Assembly (NCBI GenBank): GCA_015523335.1
Contig: WAKM01000056.1
Coordinates: 1 to 46,281 of the forward strand
Length of the DNA: 46,281 nt
DNA from: Archaeoglobaceae archaeon
GTDB taxonomy: Archaea > Halobacteriota > Archaeoglobi > Archaeoglobales > Archaeoglobaceae
Direction of reading: 5' to 3'
Part shown: positions 26,135 through 34,852 of the stretch, piece by piece
Position numbering within the stretch: the first letter of the stretch is position 1
How the letters are laid out: the number at the start of each line of letters is the position of its first letter
Position numbers and translations under genes: made by a program
Notes under the pieces: model-generated
What the model was told of the DNA's origin: nothing
Databases searched by the model: none
What the model saw: only the letters and a program-made list of their open reading frames with translations

Positions 26135-27328
26135 CTAAACCCACAAATAAAGCAGGATCGTCGGCAGTATTAGGCAACCCATGCAGTTTATCCTTCTAAC
26201 TTTGAAAATCACTGCTAACAATCCTATAATCGTTGCGAGTGAGAATACGAATAGCCCAAATGCTCCAGTCATAACATATATAAAGGCTATCAGCATTGCA
26301 AAGACTAATACCGACAGCTTAAGCGGGTCGATTTTTGGAACTATCCTACCAGCCAACAATCCGAAGGCAATCGTTAAAAGAGTTCCAGCTAAAGCGGAAA
26401 TAAGTCCTATCAGAAGGAATGCTGCTAAATCTATGTTTCCACCTAATTTCATGAAAGCATCAACTGCACCACTCCTAACCCTATGAATCGAGAACAGAAC
26501 CGCAAAGCATAACAATGCATTGGCTGTGTTTGCGGAACTTATAGCCGAAACTATTCTCTTCTTATCTCTCAAATGGTTTGATGCTATTACAGTAGCAATC
26601 CCAGAGCTTATCCCCGGGAACAAAGACACCAGCGCTCCAGCCAAACTTCCTGAAAGGACATCCCTATGATTCGGAATCTCAAGTGAAATCTCCTGCATTG
26701 GAACATTCGACTTGCTAAAAGCCGAAATTAGGAGCGTTGGAGATGAAAACAGTCCAGTGAGAAGGGGTAGCAGTATCGTATCATCCCTGCCAAAGCTGTA
26801 AAATCCCAACAATCCGGAGAGCAAGAAAATTAAACCTGCAAGAGCCCGTTTTCGCCAAGCCGATAGCGAACCTTCGAACATCTCTCCCTTTTCGCCGAGT
26901 ATCATGGCTATCGAAACTGCAAAGAGCAAAAACGGTGTTGTCGCCGACAGTCCGAATTCCATATTGGGAAGCACGAGCAGAAAAATCAGAAATATCGGTA
27001 GAGAAATCAGGAAAGATAGCAGACTTGAGTATGCGGAGATCGAAGTTGCAATGATTCCTTTTCCATCCAAAACTAATTCGTGAGTAGGTAAGACCGCAAT
27101 GGCAGTATCTTCATCCGGAACACCCAAGAACATCGACGGTAAGATGTCTAAAAACGTGTGGACGATCGCGTTGACGAATACTACGACGGCAAGATCTTCT
27201 ACGCTGAAATATTTCGATAAAATAGCGGAATACGAGAGTATGAATGCTGAAAGGGTGTTAGTGTGAATTCCCGGCGTCAAACCGCTCACGATGCCCATGA
27301 GTATTCCCAAAATTATCGCATTAAGCAT
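26135..27328 (-). CDS. TctA/DUF112-family membrane protein
   Basis: A 397-residue hydrophobic protein with about 10 helices in two related halves. The repeated GIVSGLTPGIHTNTL and GALVSLFPGISSGIATV motifs match the tripartite tricarboxylate transporter TctA/DUF112 family, which imports organic acids in bacteria with TctB and TctC. No TctB or binding protein is adjacent, so the substrate and mechanism are unknown. Start taken as ATG 27326-27328, because TTTATATTTTTAAC (about 27345-27358) then sits 24 nt upstream; a TTG at 27343 falls at the edge of that TATA. Confidence 0.8.
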   Translation of the reverse strand: MLNAIILGILMGIVSGLTPGIHTNTLSAFILSYSAILSKYFSVEDLAVVVFVNAIVHTFLDILPSMFLGVPDEDTAIAVLPTHELVLDGKGIIATSISAYSSLLSFLISLPIFLIFLLVLPNMEFGLSATTPFLLFAVSIAMILGEKGEMFEGSLSAWRKRALAGLIFLLSGLLGFYSFGRDDTILLPLLTGLFSSPTLLISAFSKSNVPMQEISLEIPNHRDVLSGSLAGALVSLFPGISSGIATVIASNHLRDKKRIVSAISSANTANALLCFAVLFSIHRVRSGAVDAFMKLGGNIDLAAFLLIGLISALAGTLLTIAFGLLAGRIVPKIDPLKLSVLVFAMLIAFIYVMTGAFGLFVFSLATIIGLLAVIFKVRRINCMGCLILPTILLYLWV

Positions 27329-27456
27329 AAGTCTAAAGATCAAGTTAAAAATATAAATTTAACCGTGCTTGTTATCGATCGGCGTTGCGCAAACGTAGAC
27401 CCGTCATGTATATCTTCGAAGGGGTTATATAGTATTCCCTCCCATCTACAATAGAA

Positions 27457-28404
27457 ATGCAACAGCTTGCAATAGTCGATGCGGTCGTGAAGATATTGAA
27501 GAAAGCCGGATTCGTTGTTACGGACTTAGTCGAAACTAAGCCGAGATGTTTCGACATAGTCGCGAGAAAGGATAATACCGTCCTTCTCCTCAAGGTACTA
27601 TACAATATCGATTCCCTAAAGCCTGAAATGGCTGAGGAGATGAAGATCGTTGCGAAGTTACTCAAAGCGAGTCCGATTGTAATTGGAGAGAAGTTCAAGT
27701 TCGATTATCTTGAAAGGGGAGTTGTTTACAACAGACACGGCTTGCCCGTTATAAACACCGCTACGTTCTATGATTTCATAGTCGAGGGAATAGCCCCGAT
27801 GGTCTATTCAGCTCCGGGCGGTTATTACGTGAAGTTGGACAACGAGAAGATCAGAGAAGTGAGGGAAAAGTTGGGGATTTCGTTGGGCGAGATGGCGAAG
27901 CTTTTGGGGGTTTCGAGGAGAACGGTTAAGAAGTACGAGGAGGGAATCGACACCACCGTCGAAACAGCTCTTAAGATTGAGGAGATACTCGGAACTTACG
28001 TTATAAAGGCTATAGACATTCTGAACTTCGTCAAGGACGATGTCGTTGAGGAGGAGAAGGTGCCGAGCTTCAGCGGAGAAGAGGCAGAAATAATCGAGCA
28101 ACTAAGAATAATCGGCGTTAAGGTTTATCCGATAAAGCACGCTCCGTTCGATGTGGTTTCAAAAGCGGACGATGAGAGAATACTCACTGGCGTTAAGCAG
28201 GTTAGGGAGATCGACAAGAGGGCGTCCATCCTCGGCAGGATTTCCGAGGTTCTATCAACCAAAGCAGCGTATATCGTAGAAAAGAAGATCAAAGCGGATG
28301 TGAATTCAGTTGTATTCGTCATGAAGGAAGAACTGGAGTGCGTTAGCTCTGCAAAAGATTTCGTATCGCTGTTGCATGAGAAACTGACATCAGCTAAGAA
28401 TTAA
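27457..28404 (+). CDS. Archaeal HTH regulator with nuclease-like N-terminal domain
   Basis: A 315-residue protein: a restriction-endonuclease-like N-terminal part (about 1-115, RCFDIVARKDNTVLLLKVLYN), a Cro/C1-type HTH (about 130-185, KLGISLGEMAKLLGVSRRTVKKYEEG) and a C-terminal domain with VYPIKHAPFDVVSK. This matches the conserved archaeal putative HTH regulator family. GTTATATAG at about 27424-27432 is about 28 nt before the ATG, suggesting a leaderless message. It sits just upstream of the thermosome, but a regulatory link is only suggested by position. Confidence 0.9.
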   Translation: MQQLAIVDAVVKILKKAGFVVTDLVETKPRCFDIVARKDNTVLLLKVLYNIDSLKPEMAEEMKIVAKLLKASPIVIGEKFKFDYLERGVVYNRHGLPVINTATFYDFIVEGIAPMVYSAPGGYYVKLDNEKIREVREKLGISLGEMAKLLGVSRRTVKKYEEGIDTTVETALKIEEILGTYVIKAIDILNFVKDDVVEEEKVPSFSGEEAEIIEQLRIIGVKVYPIKHAPFDVVSKADDERILTGVKQVREIDKRASILGRISEVLSTKAAYIVEKKIKADVNSVVFVMKEELECVSSAKDFVSLLHEKLTSAKN

Positions 28405-28473
28405 ACTTTTTATATTATTCTTTAAATTGAAAAATTAAATTGAGTAATTCTATATACTATCTTGGATTTACCA

Positions 28474-28522
28474 AAAATCTTATATAGAACTTTTATCCTA
28501 CTTTTCCACACAAGGAGGTGAT
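28474..28522 (+). promoter_or_regulatory. Thermosome promoter and strong Shine-Dalgarno
   Basis: AAAAATC followed by TTATATAG (about 28480-28487) forms a BRE/TATA; the expected transcript start is near 28510. AAGGAGGTGAT (28512-28522) is a near-perfect Shine-Dalgarno with 4-5 nt to the ATG. Unlike most genes here, this one has a short leader with a strong ribosome site, fitting high expression. Confidence 0.7.
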
Positions 28523-28526
28523 GTAA

Positions 28527-30167
28527 ATGGCTACGTTGCAGGGAACTCCGATTCTGATACTTAAGGAGGGAACGCAGAGAACGGTGGGTAGAGACGCTCA
28601 GAGGATGAACATAATGGCTGCGAGGGTTATCGCTGAGGCTGTAAGAACAACACTTGGCCCGAGGGGAATGGACAAGATGCTCGTCGACAGCCTTGGTGAT
28701 GTGGTAATCACGAACGACGGTGTTACGATTCTCAAGGAGATGGATGTAGAACACCCGGCTGCGAAGATGATCATCGAAGTCGCTAAAACGCAGGAGAACG
28801 AGGTCGGAGACGGAACTACAACAGCAGTAGTTTTGGCTGGAGAGTTGCTCAAGAAAGCTGAGGAGTTGCTCGATCAGGACATCCATCCGACGGTAATTGC
28901 GAGAGGTTACAGATTGGCTGCTGAGAAGGCAATAGAAATTTTGGATGAGATAGCGATCAACATCGACATCGAGGATGAGGAAATCTTGAAGAAGGTTGCC
29001 GCTACGGCTATAACAGGAAAACACGCTGAGTATGCTGTAGAGCACTTGGCAAGCTTGGTAGTTCAAGCGGTTAAGAAGGTTGCAGAGAAGACTGATTCAG
29101 GCTACAAGGTCGACGAGGACAACATCAAATTAGAGAAGAAGCACGGTGGCGGTGTCGAAGATACGGAACTTATCGACGGTATCGTCATCGACAAGGAGGT
29201 CGTTCATCCGGGAATGCCGAAGAGAGTGAAGAATGCCAAGATTGCAGTTCTAAAGGCTGCGCTTGAGGTTAAGGAGACTGAAACTGATGCGGAAATAAAC
29301 ATCACAGATCCAGAGATGCTCCAGAAGTTCATCGAGCAGGAGGAGAGGATGATCAAGGAGATGGTCGATAAGATCGTTGAAGCCGGAGCTAATGTAGTAT
29401 TCTGCCAGAAGGGTATCGACGACCTCGCCCAATACTACTTGGCTAAGGCCGGTGTATTGGCAGTTAGAAGAGTCAAGCAGAGTGACATCGAGAAACTTGC
29501 TAAGGCTACCGGAGCTAAGATAATAACTGACATCAGGGACATCAAGCCGGAGGATTTAGGAGAGGCTGAGCTCGTCGAGGAGAGGAAGGTTGGAGACGAA
29601 GAGATGGTCTTCGTAACGGGATGCAAGAACCCGAAGGCTGTGACGATACTCGTAAGAGGTGGAACCGAACATGTAGTCGATGAGGTAGAGAGATCATTGA
29701 CTGATGCCATCAAGGCCGTCAAGGCTGCATTGGAGAGCGGTAAGGTCGTTGCTGGCGGTGGAGCTCCAGAGATCGAGCTCAGCCTAAGACTTAAGCAGTG
29801 GGCACCAACGCTCGGCGGAAGAGAGCAATTGGCAGCTGAAGCCTTCGCCGCTGCACTCGAGATAATTCCAAGGAGCTTGGCAGAGAACGCTGGACTTGAT
29901 CCAATCGACATCCTCGTCGAGCTAAGGAGAGCTCACGAAGAGGGCAAGGTTACATACGGTGTCGATGTGTTCAGCGGTAAAGTTGTCTGCATGAAGGAAA
30001 AGGGAGTCCTCGAGCCTCTCAGGGTGAAGAAGCAGGCCATAAGCAGTGCTACAGAAGTAGCAATAATGATCCTGAGAATCGACGACGTCATCGCCGCTAA
30101 GGGCTTGGAGAAGGAGAAAGAGAAGGAAGGCGGAGAAGAATCTGAATCAGAATCAGATTCTGAATAA
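28527..30167 (+). CDS. ths: Thermosome subunit (group II chaperonin)
   Basis: A 546-residue CCT/thermosome subunit that folds proteins in the cytoplasm in ATP-driven double rings. Motifs: [13 protein letters not shown] and [12 protein letters not shown] near the N-terminus, the nucleotide site [16 protein letters not shown], and late [15 protein letters not shown] and [13 protein letters not shown]. The C-terminus is a Glu/Lys then Glu/Ser tail ([17 protein letters not shown]) in place of the Gly/Met-rich tail of some homologues. Other thermosome genes may exist elsewhere, so alpha or beta cannot be assigned. A 9-bp inverted repeat covers the last codons. Confidence 0.97.
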   Translation: MATLQGTPILILKEGTQRTVGRDAQRMNIMAARVIAEAVRTTLGPRGMDKMLVDSLGDVVITNDGVTILKEMDVEHPAAKMIIEVAKTQENEVGDGTTTAVVLAGELLKKAEELLDQDIHPTVIARGYRLAAEKAIEILDEIAINIDIEDEEILKKVAATAITGKHAEYAVEHLASLVVQAVKKVAEKTDSGYKVDEDNIKLEKKHGGGVEDTELIDGIVIDKEVVHPGMPKRVKNAKIAVLKAALEVKETETDAEINITDPEMLQKFIEQEERMIKEMVDKIVEAGANVVFCQKGIDDLAQYYLAKAGVLAVRRVKQSDIEKLAKATGAKIITDIRDIKPEDLGEAELVEERKVGDEEMVFVTGCKNPKAVTILVRGGTEHVVDEVERSLTDAIKAVKAALESGKVVAGGGAPEIELSLRLKQWAPTLGGREQLAAEAFAAALEIIPRSLAENAGLDPIDILVELRRAHEEGKVTYGVDVFSGKVVCMKEKGVLEPLRVKKQAISSATEVAIMILRIDDVIAAKGLEKEKEKEGGEESESESDSE

Positions 30168-30287
30168 CCAATTTTTTAATCTATTCTTTTATCGACCTTT
30201 CTTTTGCTGTTCTGATGTAAGTGATGCTTAGTCATAAACCAACCAAAAGCCAAAAACGATTTTAAAAGTATCTGCTAAATCGGTACG

Positions 30288-31346
30288 ATGTTACTTGTAA
30301 AAACACCGCGAGAGCTTGAGTACGTAGCAGCCGATCACATAAGGGAAAGACTCGGTAATGTAAAGCTTGAGATCCGTCCTTCCGGCTATTTGGGGCTCAT
30401 TATTGTTCATTCGGACGAGATAGAAAAGATAAGAGATATTCCAGAGATCGAGCGTATAATCCCAATATCGATAGTCTGCAAAGCCGATCCGGATGAGATT
30501 GCATCAAAAGCTGAAGAGATAGTTAAGATTGCTGGAGAGTTCAAGACATTCGCAATCAGAACTAAGAGGAGAGGAAAGAAGCATAACTTCACAAGCACAG
30601 ACGTTAACGTAAAGCTTGGAGCCAGAATAAAGGAGCTTACGAATGCAGACGTAGACTTGGATTTTCCAGAAAAAGCGATTTATGTCGAAATAATCGGAGA
30701 TGCAGCATACATCGGAGTGATCGACGGAAGTGAGGAGCGGAAGAAGTACACTCCAGAGAAGGTCGATGCGAGAAAGTTGCTTGAGAAGATATCGATTGTT
30801 CAACTACCCTACTTGGAAGACATCAGCGCAGCCAAGGAGATGGGCGAAAGGATCGGTAGAGCTGCGCAATCTTTTGAGGTTAAAGAGCTAATAATATCAC
30901 CCTTCGGCTACGTCGATGCATTTGAGCTTGAGGCTTTTTTGAGGGGCGTTAGAAAAGGTAGATGGACTAGGCTTGAAATTCAGAAGAAGGCTTACAGTAG
31001 AGAAGTAAGAGAAGTGCCAGTTTACGTCCACGATCTATATCAAACTGCGAGAGACAAGCGTAGAAAGAATTACGTGCTGATAGTTACCGATCCAACTGGC
31101 AAGCAGATAGCTGACGTTAAGGATCAGCTTAAGAAGGATTTGAAGTATGCTAAGGAGGTTGTTGTGTTCATAGGAAGCAGAGTAGGCATTCCGAAAGGTG
31201 TGTTCAGGCTTGCAGATTATGTGATAGATCTAGCTCCATACATAACGTTCGCAACCGAGCAGGCGATTCCCGCAACGCTTATAGCCCTAATCGGAATTTA
31301 CGAGGAAGCAGAACTCGAAGAATCTGATGAATCAGAGGATAAGTAG
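30288..31346 (+). CDS. THUMP-SPOUT RNA methyltransferase
   Basis: A 352-residue protein: an N-terminal NFLD-THUMP RNA-binding region (about 1-155, TFAIRTKRRGKKHNFTSTDV and AIYVEIIGDAAYIGV) and a C-terminal SPOUT (alpha/beta knot) methyltransferase domain (about 165-335, VVVFIGSRVGIPKGVFRLAD and ITFATEQAIPATLIALIG). It probably 2'-O-methylates or otherwise methylates tRNA using SAM; an archaeal THUMP-SPOUT enzyme modifying tRNA position 6 is one possible equivalent. The end is acidic (ELEESDESEDK), and the last 49 bp overlap thiE on the other strand. Confidence 0.85.
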   Translation: MLLVKTPRELEYVAADHIRERLGNVKLEIRPSGYLGLIIVHSDEIEKIRDIPEIERIIPISIVCKADPDEIASKAEEIVKIAGEFKTFAIRTKRRGKKHNFTSTDVNVKLGARIKELTNADVDLDFPEKAIYVEIIGDAAYIGVIDGSEERKKYTPEKVDARKLLEKISIVQLPYLEDISAAKEMGERIGRAAQSFEVKELIISPFGYVDAFELEAFLRGVRKGRWTRLEIQKKAYSREVREVPVYVHDLYQTARDKRRKNYVLIVTDPTGKQIADVKDQLKKDLKYAKEVVVFIGSRVGIPKGVFRLADYVIDLAPYITFATEQAIPATLIALIGIYEEAELEESDESEDK

Positions 31347-31957
31347 TCCCTAACGATTTCAAGCAATTTTTTGGCCTCCTCTTCTGGATTCTTTGCTCCT
31401 GCTATCGCGGATATCACTGCAACTCCAGCAACTCCGGTTTTCAGCACATCCAGAACGTTGTTTCGATTTATCGAGCCTATAGCGACAACGGGAATTGATA
31501 CTGCTTGAACGATCTTTCTTAATCCTTCAATTCCAATCGGCTCCTTTGCATCCTCCTTCGTTTTAGTTGCAAAGACTGGTCCTGCGCCTAAGTAGTCTGC
31601 ATACCTCTCAGCCTTCTTTGCTTCTTCAACTGTATGTGCAGAAACTCCTATTATTCCGTCAAAGATTTCTCTGACTACTTCAGCCGGCAGATCATCCTGT
31701 CCTACGTGAACGCCGTCAGCACCAACAGCTAAAGCTAAATCGACTCGATCGTTGATGATCAAAATAGCATCGTAATCTTCAGTAAGCTTTCTTAGCCTTT
31801 TTGCTATTTCGAACATACGCTTGGTGCTCATCTTCTTCTCTCTGAACTGTATAACCTTTATTCCTGCTCTCAGTGCCATCTCTGCAAGTTGCTCATGAGT
31901 CCAGCCGAAGCTTGAGTCGGTTATGAAATATACGTCGAACCTTAACTTTTTCATCAT
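31298..31957 (-). CDS. thiE: Thiamin-phosphate synthase
   Basis: A 219-residue TIM-barrel enzyme that joins hydroxymethylpyrimidine diphosphate and thiazole phosphate. Motifs: VIQFREKKMS, AILIINDRVDLALAVGADGVHVGQDDLP, GVSAHTVEEA, YLGAGPVFATKTK and VAIGSINRNN. A serine/aspartate tail (SSDSSDSSSSASS) extends past the usual end; these codons overlap the acidic tail of the convergent THUMP-SPOUT gene. Start is ATG 31955-31957, with a second ATG immediately after. Confidence 0.96.
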   Translation of the reverse strand: MMKKLRFDVYFITDSSFGWTHEQLAEMALRAGIKVIQFREKKMSTKRMFEIAKRLRKLTEDYDAILIINDRVDLALAVGADGVHVGQDDLPAEVVREIFDGIIGVSAHTVEEAKKAERYADYLGAGPVFATKTKEDAKEPIGIEGLRKIVQAVSIPVVAIGSINRNNVLDVLKTGVAGVAVISAIAGAKNPEEEAKKLLEIVRDYLSSDSSDSSSSASS

Positions 31958-32034
31958 TGAAATTAGCTCAACTCGGAATATATTAATCGATTACTCCAAA
32001 ATAATTAAATTTTGGAAAATTCAAAAAAATTGGT

Positions 32035-32271
32035 ATGATTGTATCCATGGATCCACAAGGGAGAATATACATTCCAGCTGAAGTTAGGAATAAGATCAAA
32101 TCAAAGAAATTTAAGCTGACGGTTGAAGGTGACAAGATCATTCTGAAACCGATTAAAAAGAAAATAGAGAAATACTACAGCATTGTAAGAGTTGAAAAGC
32201 ATTTAACAGTGGAAAAAATAGAGGAAAAAGCCAAAGAGCTAATAATCAAAGCTGTGAGGGATGAATTATGA
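32035..32271 (+). CDS. AbrB/SpoVT-type antitoxin (VapB-like)
   Basis: A 78-residue protein whose N-terminus (SMDPQGRIYIPAEVRNKIKS, KFKLTVEGDKIILKPI) is the swapped-hairpin AbrB DNA-binding fold of VapB antitoxins; the rest is a charged helix that would wrap a PIN toxin. Its TGA overlaps the ATG of a degenerate PIN gene by 4 nt (ATGA), the normal toxin-antitoxin layout. With the toxin broken, it may be an orphan repressor. The area is AT-rich compared with its neighbours. Confidence 0.88.
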   Translation: MIVSMDPQGRIYIPAEVRNKIKSKKFKLTVEGDKIILKPIKKKIEKYYSIVRVEKHLTVEKIEEKAKELIIKAVRDEL

Positions 32272-32594
32272 TTTACGTTGACGTTAATGTATTATATTAT
32301 TATCTAAACAGCTCATCCAGAATTTGGTGAAAAAGCCAAGAGGAATTCGACGATATTTGCACATCCGCTTTGACAATTTGAATACTGCATGTGCTAACAA
32401 AACTGAGAAACATTCCAGAGATCATGGAGAAGATTGGTATAACTATTCTACCGCTAACTCAAGAAGTACTAAACTTTGCAATGGGTTTCGAAAAGCTGAA
32501 GTTTGAGGATACAATACACTACGCAACGATGAAACTGAACAGTATAGATACTATTCTTTCAAACGATAGCGATTTTAGTAAGGTCGATGTTTAA
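32268..32594 (+). pseudogene. Degenerate VapC-type PIN-domain toxin
   Basis: The ATG frame gives MIYVDVNVLYYYL (PIN catalytic Asp5), a stop at 32328-32330, EEFDDICTSALTI, a stop TGA at 32379-32381, then an open stretch to 32594 with LPLTQEVLNFAMGFEKL and FEDTIHYATMKLNSIDTILSNDSDF, the C-terminal PIN motifs. Around 32315-32345 the protein-like sense moves to another frame (HPEFGEKAK), so a pair of compensating indels is likely. The second TGA sits where PIN proteins would read Trp. The gene is clearly non-functional as a whole. Confidence 0.85.
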
Positions 32595-32701
32595 AAGGAT
32601 TTTTTAGGAAATTTATCAGCCTTACTAATCTAAATCTTGTAAGGACATCCTATTTCTACTTCAGAATTAGGTTTTATTTTCCACATGTACAACAAAAGAG
32701 C

Positions 32702-33295
32702 ATGGGAGATGAACATACTGGAGTTCCAACAAATATTAAGTTGAAAGTCCTAGAAAGAGACGAGTTTAAGTGCCAGCGTTGCGGATATGCTTTTTTAGAA
32801 GTTCATCATATAGATGGAAATCGAGAGAATAACGACCTAAATAACCTAATAACACTCTGCAGAAAATGCCATTTTGAGATTCATGCAATTGAGTATTTAG
32901 CCCCTACATCATACTATCAACAAGAAAAAACATACATAAAAACGATTTTATCAAAACATAAAGTCGTTGAACAGATAGTAGATAGAATATTAGATAATTG
33001 TATAAAAAATATAAATATTAATATAAATATAAAAATAGCTAAAAAATCTAAAAAGTCCCGTTCGAGCATCACAATTGAAATTGGAACTGATAAGCTTAGT
33101 ATAGACGAATCCATACAGTATAATTTATGTGCAAAGCTCAGAAATAAAATTATCGATAGATTAAAACATTATTTCAAGTCAGGACTAATTATTGAGGATA
33201 TTAAAAATACTGTCGCATACGTAATTGCAAAAGAGATTCACAAAGAGCTTGAATTAGAACGTTTTTCTATTGCTTTAAAAGAAAAATCAAATTAA
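32702..33295 (+). CDS. HNH endonuclease-domain protein
   Basis: A 197-residue protein with an N-terminal HNH zinc domain (about 10-62): [32 protein letters not shown] and RKCHFEIH, giving two CXXC pairs and the His/Asn nuclease core. The remainder is Lys/Ile/Asn-rich and unrecognised. Base composition is strongly AT-rich, unlike rtcB next to it. TTAGGTTTTATTTT at about 32666-32679 could be its promoter. Its 3' end overlaps the rtcB stop by 4 nt. It may be a stand-alone defence or mobile nuclease; function unknown. Confidence 0.8.
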   Translation: MGDEHTGVPTNIKLKVLERDEFKCQRCGYAFLEVHHIDGNRENNDLNNLITLCRKCHFEIHAIEYLAPTSYYQQEKTYIKTILSKHKVVEQIVDRILDNCIKNINININIKIAKKSKKSRSSITIEIGTDKLSIDESIQYNLCAKLRNKIIDRLKHYFKSGLIIEDIKNTVAYVIAKEIHKELELERFSIALKEKSN

Positions 33296-34743
33296 CCCTT
33301 AGCTACGCCCAGAGGTAGCAACCTTGCAACGAGCTTCGATATTCCAGCCCTATGCACTACATCCACGACATCATCGCTCGACTTATAAGCTTCCGGCGCC
33401 TCCTCAGCTAACAAAGCTCCGTGAGTAGCTCTAACGTAAATTCCTCTCCTTTCTAAGTTCTGCTTGACGATATTACCTCTGAGCTTTCTCTTAGCAGCGG
33501 CTCTGCTCATCACTCTACCGCTTCCGTGGCAAGTGCTACCGAAGGTTTCCTCCATAGCCTTTTCGGTTCCGATGAGCACGTAGCTTGGAGTTCCCATCGA
33601 ACCCGGTATCAGGACGGGCTGTCCGATTTCTCTGTAATCCTTCGGAACATCCGGATGCCCTGGGCCAAACGCTCTCGTCGCACCCTTTCTGTGGACGCAG
33701 ACTTTCTTCTTTTTGCCATCAACTTTGTGCACTTCGAGCTTAGCTATGTTGTGTGCAACATCGTATACAAGCTCCATTCCCAAGTCTTCTTCACTCATCT
33801 TGAATACCTTCTGGAATGTCTCCCTGACCCAATGCGTTATGATCTGCCTGTTGCACCAAGCGTAGTTTGCGCTTGCGGCCATTCCTCCGAAGTAATCCTG
33901 CCCTTCTTTGCTCTTAATCGGAGCGCAAGCAAGCTGTCTATCTGGCAATTTTATACCGTATTTCCTCACAGCCCTGTCGAGAACAACCAAGAAGTCTGAA
34001 CAGACCTGATGTCCCAAACCTCTGCTGCCGCAGTGAACCATTACCGTCACCTGCCCCTCCTGAAGCCCCATCGCTTTGGCTGCTTTCTCGTCGAATATCT
34101 TATCCACATACTGCACTTCCAAGAAGTGGTTTCCACTGCCAAGAGTTCCGAGTTGAGGTCTTCCCCTTTCTCTCGCTTTCCTGCTCACTACTTCCGGCTT
34201 TGCACCTTCCAATGCTCCGTTCTCCTCGCAGTGCTCTAAGTCTTTCTCGTAGCCGTAGCCGTTCTCTACAGCCCATCTGGCACCTTCAACAAGCACCTCA
34301 TCCAATTCGTGATCCTTAACCCTCAACCTGCCCTCGCTTCCGACTCCGGAAGGAACCGCAACAAAAAGCTCGTCTATAAGCTCCCTGATTTTCGGTCTAA
34401 CTTCATCCACCGTTAGGTTAGTTCTGATTAGCCTGACACCGCAGTTTATATCGAAACCTACGCCTCCCGGGCTAACAACTCCTTCCTCAGCATCGAAAGC
34501 AGCCACACCGCCAATCGGAAAACCGTAACCGACGTGAACGTCGGGCATAACCAAGCTAGCAACCTGAATTCCGGGCATCGTGGCAACGTTCGCAGCCTGC
34601 TCGACGGCATCTCTCTCAAGTATCTGCATCAGCTTGCGGTTGATGTAGAATACAGCTGGAACTCTCATTCCCGGTTTGTAACCCTTAGGTAATTCCCACT
34701 TGTAATCGGTAATCTTTCTGAAAATACTCTCAAATCCTGCCAT
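33292..34743 (-). CDS. rtcB: RNA-splicing ligase RtcB
   Basis: A 483-residue Mn/GTP-dependent 3'-phosphate RNA ligase that joins tRNA exon halves after intron removal. Visible: [14 protein letters not shown] (metal Cys), [22 protein letters not shown] and the guanylylated His at about residue 406 in [12 protein letters not shown]. No intein is present, although several archaeal RtcB proteins carry one. It is divergent from glyS. Confidence 0.97.
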   Translation of the reverse strand: MAGFESIFRKITDYKWELPKGYKPGMRVPAVFYINRKLMQILERDAVEQAANVATMPGIQVASLVMPDVHVGYGFPIGGVAAFDAEEGVVSPGGVGFDINCGVRLIRTNLTVDEVRPKIRELIDELFVAVPSGVGSEGRLRVKDHELDEVLVEGARWAVENGYGYEKDLEHCEENGALEGAKPEVVSRKARERGRPQLGTLGSGNHFLEVQYVDKIFDEKAAKAMGLQEGQVTVMVHCGSRGLGHQVCSDFLVVLDRAVRKYGIKLPDRQLACAPIKSKEGQDYFGGMAASANYAWCNRQIITHWVRETFQKVFKMSEEDLGMELVYDVAHNIAKLEVHKVDGKKKKVCVHRKGATRAFGPGHPDVPKDYREIGQPVLIPGSMGTPSYVLIGTEKAMEETFGSTCHGSGRVMSRAAAKRKLRGNIVKQNLERRGIYVRATHGALLAEEAPEAYKSSDDVVDVVHRAGISKLVARLLPLGVAKG

Positions 34744-34852
34744 GTTGTAAATCTGAAGCTATGGATTTTTAAAGCTTTAGTAATCGCCAGAGCAAGTCAA
34801 GGATTATAAGCATTCAAAAAGCCTTTTAAAAAGTTCGTTATTATGGCTGAGC

